DNA of 64,000 nucleotides from an uncultured Clostridia bacterium (GTDB lineage Bacteria > Bacillota > Clostridia > Oscillospirales > Acutalibacteraceae): the NCBI GenBank assembly GCA_937892115.1, contig CALAUI010000020.1:62001-126000 (forward strand), in the 5' to 3' direction. A program made the translations under genes and the position numbers. The notes below the pieces were generated by a model. The model searched no databases, was not told where the DNA came from, and saw only the letters and a program-made list of their open reading frames with translations. Numbering within the stretch: position 1 is the stretch's first letter; every line of letters starts with the position of its first letter. This document shows, piece by piece, positions 58,524 through 64,000 of the stretch.

Positions 58524-59061
58524 ACGTTCCGCCTCCTTCCGTTTCAGTCATAAATTTACGGAGCTTTTCAAGTGCCCGTTTGTATTTTGAACGGATTGTT
58601 GCATCCGGGATACCCAGAGCTTCCGCAATTTCCTTGCTGCCGTATTCGCTGACGGCTCTGAGCATTACTATTTCTTTTTCTTCCGGGGTAAGTACCTCAA
58701 GGGCTTTGCCGAGGCCCATTGACAGGTCGGCGTTTTCAATTCCGCCGCCGTCCGTTTCGCCCGTATCCGCCTCCTCGATGAGAGGCAGGTTTTCTGTGCT
58801 GAGATTATATTGTCTGCGGCAGGCACTGTTGAGAATCCTGAACAGCCAGCCCTTGAAAGAATCTGCGTTACGGAGAGTTTTTATCTCCTTGAAAGCCGCC
58901 ATAACGGCGTCCTGGACAGCATCCTGTGCCAGATCGGGGTTGCCCACCATACTGCAGGCATAGCAGTACATCTCTTTACTGTAAATCGAGTACAGCTCGC
59001 CGAATGCATCGGCATCCCCGTCACGGGCAAGAGCAACCAGTTTGCTCACCTGTGAACTCAA
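58507..59061 (-). CDS. ECF-type RNA polymerase sigma factor
   Basis: 184 residues. Region 2 reads AFGELYSIYSKEMYCYACSM, then NPDLAQDAVQDAVMAAFKEI and FKGWLFRILNSACRR. Region 4 is LTPEEKEIVMLRAVSEYGSK followed by EIAEALGIPDATIRSKYKRA. The TTG at 59061 is preferred since AGGTGG lies seven bases upstream; a GTG at 59073 overlaps that site. The promoter TTGACG-N17-TATAGT upstream looks sigma-A-like, so the operon may be read by the main sigma as well. Confidence 0.9.
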   Translation of the reverse strand: MSSQVSKLVALARDGDADAFGELYSIYSKEMYCYACSMVGNPDLAQDAVQDAVMAAFKEIKTLRNADSFKGWLFRILNSACRRQYNLSTENLPLIEEADTGETDGGGIENADLSMGLGKALEVLTPEEKEIVMLRAVSEYGSKEIAEALGIPDATIRSKYKRALEKLRKFMTETEGGGTYEKDE

Positions 59062-59158
59062 AGCTCTTCCCACCTTTACGTATCAGTGTAGGATTTATCG
59101 TGATTTGTTGCATGAATTATTATTATTTTTGCAATAAAAAAGCGGAAATATATCTTCA

Positions 59159-59187
59159 ACTATATATTATATCCGACATCCCGTCAA
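59159..59187 (-). promoter_or_regulatory. Promoter of the ECF sigma operon
   Basis: Minus-strand TTGACG (59182-59187), 17-base spacer, TATAGT (59159-59164). The leader to the start codon is about 90 bases and contains AT-rich sequence only. Confidence 0.7.
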
Positions 59188-59266
59188 AATACAATATACA
59201 GAACAAGTCCTGAAGATTAAATTACTGTGAACTGTTTTTAAATACAAAATAAAAATCAAAAAAGCA

Positions 59267-59295
59267 TTGATTTAACAATACCAATCAAGTATAAT
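59267..59295 (+). promoter_or_regulatory. Promoter of the pyrophosphatase-like/Nudix gene
   Basis: TTGATT (59267-59272), 17-base spacer, TATAAT (59290-59295). Confidence 0.75.
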
Positions 59296-59424
59296 ACATT
59301 CATATTATTCTGTGGTCGTATGTCGCTTTGTAATGACTGCAACGAAGTCAGGCGAAAAAGACGGGTTATTCCGGTTGTGATTACCGTCGGATATTCATCG
59401 GCCATTCCGAAAGGTGTGGGTACA

Positions 59425-60156
59425 ATGCTCGGCAAGTATGTCAGAGTACGGGTCACCAACCCGATCCACTCCGTAAACAGGCAGTTCGGATTTACATACC
59501 TCCTCAATTACGGTAACGTGGAGGGCAAAAAAAGATTTGACAATGTCTCATGCGGAGCTTACATCATGGGAATCAATCATCCCGTGAGGACCTTTGACGG
59601 CAGGGTTATTGCCGTTATCAGATACAGCGATTCCTCTTCACCGGTCTACGTTGTAGCACCAAAAAGCACAAGATTCATTATTCATCAGATTCAGGACGCG
59701 GTGGATTTCGCCTCCTGCGGCAGGGAATACAAGCTGGAATGTCTCTATGAGAAATCTTGCGGCGCTGTTGTTTACAGGATAATCAACGACGAAATCAGAT
59801 ACCTGCTTATCAAGAATAAAAGGTCGGCGCACTGGGGATTCCCCAAAGGTCACGTCGAGAGAGGTGAATCCAACGAGCAGACCGCCATGCGCGAGGTGCT
59901 TGAGGAAACGGGCATTCATATCAAAATCCTGCCCGGCTTCGCCGTCAAATCAGACTATATGATTCAGGGCAAGGTAGAAAAGACCGTTACGATTTACCTT
60001 GCCAAGACAAAGGACACCCAGACGATTATCCAGCGCGAGGAAATAGAAAACTATATGTGGCTCAATTACGACAAGGCAATGGATACCCTGCGCTTTGCCA
60101 ATGACCGCAATATCCTCAAAAGCGCGGGAGAATACATCGCAAAGAACGGAATATAA
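59425..60156 (+). CDS. Inorganic-pyrophosphatase-like domain fused to a Nudix hydrolase
   Basis: 243 residues. The first about 105 (MLGKYVRVRVTNPIHSVNRQ, then YLLNYGNVEG, then GINHPVRTFDGRVIAVI) look like the pyrophosphatase-like proteins of Firmicutes. The second half is a Nudix domain: the box GX5EX7REUXEEXGU is seen as GHVERGESNEQTAMREVLEE followed by TGI. The ATG at 59425 is preferred because AAAGGTG sits just upstream and the N-terminus then matches that family; an ATG at 59320 would add 35 residues without a ribosome site. The substrate is unknown: NTP, dinucleotide polyphosphate or a pyrophosphate compound. Confidence 0.8.
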   Translation: MLGKYVRVRVTNPIHSVNRQFGFTYLLNYGNVEGKKRFDNVSCGAYIMGINHPVRTFDGRVIAVIRYSDSSSPVYVVAPKSTRFIIHQIQDAVDFASCGREYKLECLYEKSCGAVVYRIINDEIRYLLIKNKRSAHWGFPKGHVERGESNEQTAMREVLEETGIHIKILPGFAVKSDYMIQGKVEKTVTIYLAKTKDTQTIIQREEIENYMWLNYDKAMDTLRFANDRNILKSAGEYIAKNGI

Positions 60157-60168
60157 CCGATATAAATC

Positions 60169-60198
60169 AAAAGCACTATCCTTTTCGGATAGTGCTTT
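60169..60198. terminator. Bidirectional terminator between Nudix and LCP genes
   Basis: AAAGCACTATCC and GGATAGTGCTTT form a perfect 12-bp stem with loop TTTTC; A and T runs flank both sides of the convergent gap. Confidence 0.9.
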
Positions 60199-60204
60199 AT
60201 GTTT

Positions 60205-61851
60205 TTATCTCGCTCTTGTGGTCATACCGGGATGTGTCGTTCTTGTAACGGGAGTGGTATGATTCTGGGCTCTTCTCGTGGTAGTCTCTCTTGAAACCGT
60301 TTCCCTTGAGACCGTCTCTCTTGTTACGGGATTTCTTGTGGTGGTCTGCCTTGTGACGGCACGCCGTGAGGTCGTCTCACGGGTGGTGGTTTCACGGAAA
60401 AATCTGCTGCGGGTGGTGGCTTCGCGCGAGGGCTCAGTCACCGGCTCTTCGGCAGTAGTTTTCTGCCTGCGGGTCGTTGAGAAACGAGTGAAATCCGAAA
60501 TTCTTCCCGTGTTGTCTTCACGGTTGAAGATGTCGGGGAGAGACCAGCTGTAATTGAAGTCGCGTTCAAAGAGTCCTTCGTTTGTTTCGTCCTCATAGGT
60601 GGAATAATAAGAGGTCGTGTTATTGTAATCGTAGCTGTAGCTCTGTGTTGACGAAGCGGGTACTCTGCCCAGAGCGATGTCTATGGGAGACATGTGGTTT
60701 TCGTCGTCAATCTCAATATTTGACAGGCCGTAGAATGCCTGCTGTACCTCGTGAGCGACCTTTGCCCAGTCAACTATCCATACAAACTGCTTTGTTCTTT
60801 GTGATGAATAGGTGGTCATCATTGCCTCAAGGCGGTTTTCCTCACCCGGCTCGGTGAGCTGACGGATATCGTATTTGAGCCAGCCGTCCGAAATGGCGCG
60901 AGTACCGTAGGAAATGATGCTTTTGTTGGAGCAGTCCGTAGTGACGAAGGGAAGGAATCTGTTGACCAGATTATTTATCTGCGCCGCTGTTGAATTTTTG
61001 AATTTATTGAGAATTGCCTCAATGACGATTCTCTGACGGCCCGTTCTCTCAATATCGGAGTCAAGCTTTCTGATTCTTGCAAATACGAGGGCGTGCTCAC
61101 CGTCAAGATGAACGCTGTCGCCGGATTCAAAGCCCTTGATTTTTGTGGTGGCGTTCATAAACGATGCTTCCGCCTCAGTTACTTTTACGTCAATTCCGCC
61201 CAGCTCGTCAATCATTGCCTTGAAGCCCTCAAAGTCAATGGAAACATAGTGGTCAATAACGATTTTCAGGTCGTTTTCAAGGGTCGTCTTGATTGCCTGA
61301 GCGCCGCTCCAGGGGTAGGCATGATTGATCTTGTCGCATCTGGCACTGCCGTCAACGTTGATATATGTGTAGGAATCGCGCATTACGGAGCAGAGGGTTA
61401 TCGTCTTCTTTTCCGTATTGACGGATGCGATGATTATCGTATCGGAATTTGTGGCATCCTCGGCGCTGTCAAGACCCAGAAGCAGGATGTTGATGATTCT
61501 GCTTCCTTTGAGCTTTTCACCGGTGGTAGCCCACTGAATGCAATACTGGTCAACGGAATTGGCCCTTATATCGGAAATGGGACTTGCGTTTTTATAGTCC
61601 TCGTTTTCTGCCGCGAAGGTGGCGTTGGGGTCGCCCGTATGGTCGTCTCTCCTTACAAGGCCGAGCAGACGGCTGATGTAAGCGCCGCCCATGGCGATAA
61701 CGACAATAACAACACAAAGCAGAGCTATCAGCGCTGCTTTGAGCTTCTTTTTTCTGTTTTTTGTGAAAACCGTGCCGGTCGCGCGAAGACTTTCGCGTAA
61801 GCTGAGAGGTTCTTCGCCGGAGCCGTCAACATATTTGCCTTTTTTTGACAT
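60205..61851 (-). CDS. LytR-CpsA-Psr (LCP) family protein with Thr/Arg-rich tail
   Basis: 548 residues. A basic cytoplasmic start leads to a membrane helix at about 38-60, then an outside LCP domain: LLLGLDSAEDATNSDTIIIA, TLCSVMRDSYTYINVDG, KINHAYPWSGAQA, YVSIDFEGFKAMIDELGGID, LDGEHALVFARIRKLDSDIERTGRQR in segments. The Arg and Asp residues bind polyprenyl pyrophosphate; LCP enzymes attach glycopolymers to peptidoglycan. The last about 90 residues are a low-complexity Thr/Arg tail with repeated TRETVSRE-like units, which is unusual for the family and may bind anionic wall polymer. Confidence 0.9.
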   Translation of the reverse strand: MSKKGKYVDGSGEEPLSLRESLRATGTVFTKNRKKKLKAALIALLCVVIVVIAMGGAYISRLLGLVRRDDHTGDPNATFAAENEDYKNASPISDIRANSVDQYCIQWATTGEKLKGSRIINILLLGLDSAEDATNSDTIIIASVNTEKKTITLCSVMRDSYTYINVDGSARCDKINHAYPWSGAQAIKTTLENDLKIVIDHYVSIDFEGFKAMIDELGGIDVKVTEAEASFMNATTKIKGFESGDSVHLDGEHALVFARIRKLDSDIERTGRQRIVIEAILNKFKNSTAAQINNLVNRFLPFVTTDCSNKSIISYGTRAISDGWLKYDIRQLTEPGEENRLEAMMTTYSSQRTKQFVWIVDWAKVAHEVQQAFYGLSNIEIDDENHMSPIDIALGRVPASSTQSYSYDYNNTTSYYSTYEDETNEGLFERDFNYSWSLPDIFNREDNTGRISDFTRFSTTRRQKTTAEEPVTEPSREATTRSRFFRETTTRETTSRRAVTRQTTTRNPVTRETVSRETVSRETTTRRAQNHTTPVTRTTHPGMTTRAR

Positions 61852-61944
61852 CGGATACTGTCTCCTGAAAAATGCTGTGGTCTTATAATTATATAGGTAT
61901 TATGTAACAATGAGTATAATATTACATTGATATGGATTTTTCAA

Positions 61945-61960
61945 GTAACAAAATTGTTAC
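61945..61960 (-). terminator. Weak hairpin after the nucleoside salvage operon
   Basis: GTAACAA and TTGTTAC form a 7-bp AT-rich stem three bases beyond the cdd stop. The minus-strand flank is TTGAAAAAT, so termination is uncertain. Confidence 0.35.
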
Positions 61961-61962
61961 AA

Positions 61963-62370
61963 TCATTTCAGCTTATCGGGGGTAAAGCCGTAAGGGAGCA
62001 GGTTTTCAAGAGTGACGGATACGTAATCCTCCTGCGATACGGCGGTAATGATTTCAAAATCACGGGTGCAGAATTCCGCCATGACCTGACGGCAGACACC
62101 GCAGGGGTAGAAATAATCGTCGGGTTTTCCGTCCCTGCCGCCGGTGACCGCGATTTTTGCAAACCGTCTTTCGCCCTCGCTGACCGCCTTGAAAAAAGCA
62201 GTCCTTTCGGCGCAGTTTGTGGGTCCGTAGGCGGCGTTTTCAATGTTGCAGCCCGTGTAAACCTTACCGTCCTGCGTGAGAAGTGCGGCACCGACTTTAT
62301 ATCCCGAATAGGGAGCATACGCCTTTTCCATTGCTCCGAAAGCAAGAGAAATCAATTCTTTATTATCCAT
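61963..62370 (-). CDS. cdd: Cytidine deaminase
   Basis: 135-residue zinc enzyme deaminating cytidine and deoxycytidine. The motif NCAERTAFF has the zinc Cys53 and catalytic Glu55; the second motif YPCGVCRQVMAEF has Cys90 and Cys93. CNIENAAYGPTNCAE is the substrate loop. Length is that of the small tetrameric form. It follows deoB with a two-base gap as the third gene of a salvage operon. Confidence 0.95.
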   Translation of the reverse strand: MDNKELISLAFGAMEKAYAPYSGYKVGAALLTQDGKVYTGCNIENAAYGPTNCAERTAFFKAVSEGERRFAKIAVTGGRDGKPDDYFYPCGVCRQVMAEFCTRDFEIITAVSQEDYVSVTLENLLPYGFTPDKLK

Positions 62371-62372
62371 TT

Positions 62373-63545
62373 TTACCTCACAATTTCAGACAGAAAGCTT
62401 TTGCCCGGAAGCGGATTTTCAACACCGAGGGCTTCGCATACCGTTTTTGCTATGTCGCAGAAGCCGGTACGTGTACCCAGATTGACGGGCTTTATATTTT
62501 TGCCGTAAACGAGCAGGGGAATATACTCTCTGCTGTGGTCGGTGCTGACGGTGTAACCCGGGTCGCAGCCGTGGTCTGCGGTGATAATGAAGATATCGTC
62601 GCTTCTTACAAGAGGCAAAGCTTCGTTAAGCCAGCCGTCAAATTCCGTCAGCGCGGCGGCATATCCGTCAACATCGTTTCTGTGGCCGTAAAGCATATCA
62701 AAATCGACCAGATTGATAAAGCACAGACCGTTGAAATCGCGTTTCATCCAATCAAGAGCTTTTGCCATGCCGTCGGTATTGCCCGAGGTATATACGTAAT
62801 CCGTAATTCCCTTGCCTGCGAAAATATCGTAAATCTTGCCAACCGCAAGAGTATCAAGACCGCTTCTGCTGATTAAATCAAGCATTGTGTCTCCGGGTGG
62901 CTCAAGGGAAAAATCGTGCCTTTTGGGTGTCCTCGTGAAATTTTCGGGGCAGTCACCGATAAACGGTCTTGCAATTACCCTGCCTACGCCGTGTCTGCCC
63001 TGAAGTATCCTGCGGGCAATGCGGCAGTATTCGTAAAGAGCTTCAACGGGTACGATTGCCTCGTTTGCCGCAATCTGGAATACGCTGTCCGCGGAGGTGT
63101 AGACAATGAGCTTACCCGTTTCAAGATGCTCAATACCGTAGTCGCGTATGACCTCGGTACCCGAATATGGCAGATTACACAGCACGCCTCTGCCGGTCTG
63201 CCTTGTAAATTCATCAATGATTTCATCGGGGAAGCCGTCCGGATAAGTTGGCATGGGATTTTCAGAAATAAGACCGCTTATTTCCCAGTGTCCCGTGGTG
63301 GTATCCTTACCCTTTGAGACTTCTCCTATCCTGCCGAAGGCGGCAAGGGGAGCGGCGTCACCCTCAAGAAAGTCAACGCCGTCAATATTGAATAATCCCA
63401 GCTTTGCGAGGTTGGGAGTGCTGAATTTTTTACTGCCCGACACGGAGCGCAGAGTATTCGTGCCTTTGTCACCGAAATCGGCGGCATCGGGCATTTCGCC
63501 TACTCCGAAGCTGTCAAGCACCGTAATGAATACCCGTTTACTCAT
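62373..63545 (-). CDS. deoB: Phosphopentomutase
   Basis: 390-residue alkaline-phosphatase-fold mutase interconverting (deoxy)ribose-1- and 5-phosphate. The metal site is VLDSFGVGEMPDAADFGDKG, GKDTTTGHWE (catalytic Thr), NLVDFDMLYGHRNDV and FIITADHGCDPG plus TDHSREYIPLLVYG. The ATG at 63545 follows AAAGGA; the longer frame reaches into deoD without a ribosome site. It acts on the sugar phosphate released by the phosphorylase encoded just before it. Confidence 0.96.
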   Translation of the reverse strand: MSKRVFITVLDSFGVGEMPDAADFGDKGTNTLRSVSGSKKFSTPNLAKLGLFNIDGVDFLEGDAAPLAAFGRIGEVSKGKDTTTGHWEISGLISENPMPTYPDGFPDEIIDEFTRQTGRGVLCNLPYSGTEVIRDYGIEHLETGKLIVYTSADSVFQIAANEAIVPVEALYEYCRIARRILQGRHGVGRVIARPFIGDCPENFTRTPKRHDFSLEPPGDTMLDLISRSGLDTLAVGKIYDIFAGKGITDYVYTSGNTDGMAKALDWMKRDFNGLCFINLVDFDMLYGHRNDVDGYAAALTEFDGWLNEALPLVRSDDIFIITADHGCDPGYTVSTDHSREYIPLLVYGKNIKPVNLGTRTGFCDIAKTVCEALGVENPLPGKSFLSEIVR

Positions 63546-63549
63546 ATTA

Positions 63550-64000
63550 TCATTCCTTTGGCTCAAGATGGGGAAGACTCTCGGCTCTTACTGCCGTTTC
63601 AAGAGCAAGCTCCATCATTTCCGTAAACGAATTCTGTCTTTCCTCTGCCGATAACGCATCAAACGGGGGATAGCATAAATCCGAGACGGTGCAGACCGTG
63701 AGGGCTCTCATTCCCAGACGCTGTGCGGTCAGATAAAGAGCCGCAGATTCCATTTCCACCGCAAGACAACCCATCTTTGCCCAGTCAATGGATGAGCGGG
63801 TGTCGTCGTAGAAGGTGTCGGAGGAATAGAGAAGTCCCGTTCTGAATGAATATTTCTTTTCGTCCGCAATCTGCTTTGCCGCAGAGAGCAGGTCAAAGTT
63901 ACATACGGGAGCAACCGTACCGTCAAGACCGTACTGATTGCCGAAGGATGAATTGGTGCAGGAGCCCATACCCGCTACCATGTCACCGATTTTGCAATCG
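63550..64000 (-). CDS. deoD: Purine-nucleoside phosphorylase (DeoD type), C-terminal part
   Basis: C-terminal 149 residues, cut by the window end; the frame stays open to base 64000, so the ATG at 63981 is internal. GDMVAGMGSCTNSSFGNQYG matches the DeoD phosphate region, LAVEMESAALYLTAQRLG has the ribose-binding Glu, and ALTVCTVSDLCYPP holds the catalytic Asp. It splits purine (deoxy)nucleosides with phosphate. Four bases separate it from deoB; deoD, deoB and cdd form one salvage operon. A uridine phosphorylase is less likely given these motifs. Confidence 0.9.
   Translation of the reverse strand, partial: DCKIGDMVAGMGSCTNSSFGNQYGLDGTVAPVCNFDLLSAAKQIADEKKYSFRTGLLYSSDTFYDDTRSSIDWAKMGCLAVEMESAALYLTAQRLGMRALTVCTVSDLCYPPFDALSAEERQNSFTEMMELALETAVRAESLPHLEPKE

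Overview
The window looks like an origin-proximal piece of a low-to-mid G+C anaerobic Firmicute, most likely a gut or rumen clostridium of the Ruminococcaceae/Oscillospiraceae kind. The grounds are the gene content and order (mnmG-rsmG-parA-parB; SRP RNA-dnaX-ybaB-recR; dnaN-rlbA-recF-remB), near-consensus sigma-A promoters, frequent TTG starts, MelB-type sugar symport with cytosolic GH2/GH3 glycosidases, EFR1 ferredoxin, and LCP and HtrA cell-surface proteins. The species cannot be named from the sequence.

Layout. 1-4261 (+): end of mnmG, rsmG, two parS sites, parA, parB and a CapA-type phosphoesterase. 4420-5798 (-): AlaX editing protein and a zinc-ribbon peptide. 5880-11723 (+): SRP RNA, dnaX, ybaB, recR, then dnaN, an S4 protein, recF and remB; dnaA and gyrBA are absent. 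11765-13335 (-): ribokinase and ribulose-phosphate epimerase. 13450-18281 (-): a five-gene operon of two tandem-SCP2-like proteins around a split transketolase and a class-III aminotransferase. This is the best candidate for an undescribed metabolic system. 18461-19150 (-): mtnN. 19357-27718 (+): rmuC, GH3 beta-glucosidase, GPH symporter, TetR regulator, pseudouridine synthase, EFR1 protein and galM. 27817-31796 (+): response regulator, histidine kinase and HtrA.

32383-35945 (-): ybaK and a GH2 beta-galactosidase. 36054-36542 (+): CYTH protein. 37258-37373 (-): an orphan 5S rRNA gene with its own consensus promoter and terminator. 37499-40747 (-): FAD oxidoreductase and a large lipoprotein. 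40921-43334 (+): nth, an OGG1-like glycosylase and a PAP2 phosphatase. 43393-47722 (-): TetR, MMPL transporter and lipoprotein, with twin operators. 47891-49941 (-): rhaA and rhaD, divergent from a secreted DUF4474-like protein (50094-51530). 51584-52246 (+): hemolysin III. 52528-55810 (-): two-component system with a PepSY lipoprotein, preceded by a leader that looks like a transcription attenuator. 56189-56572 (-): surface-anchored Thr/Pro-repeat protein. 56700-59061 (-): ECF sigma factor and beta-propeller membrane protein. 59425-60156 (+): pyrophosphatase-like/Nudix fusion. 60205-61851 (-): LCP protein. 61963-64000 (-): cdd, deoB and partial deoD for nucleoside salvage.

Three intergenic regions (31801-32371, 36590-37210, 52239-52507) are built from the same set of short repeat modules in different orders. 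They include hairpins that can act as terminators and whose stems keep pairing despite sequence change. No tRNA, CRISPR array, transposase gene or 16S/23S rRNA was seen.
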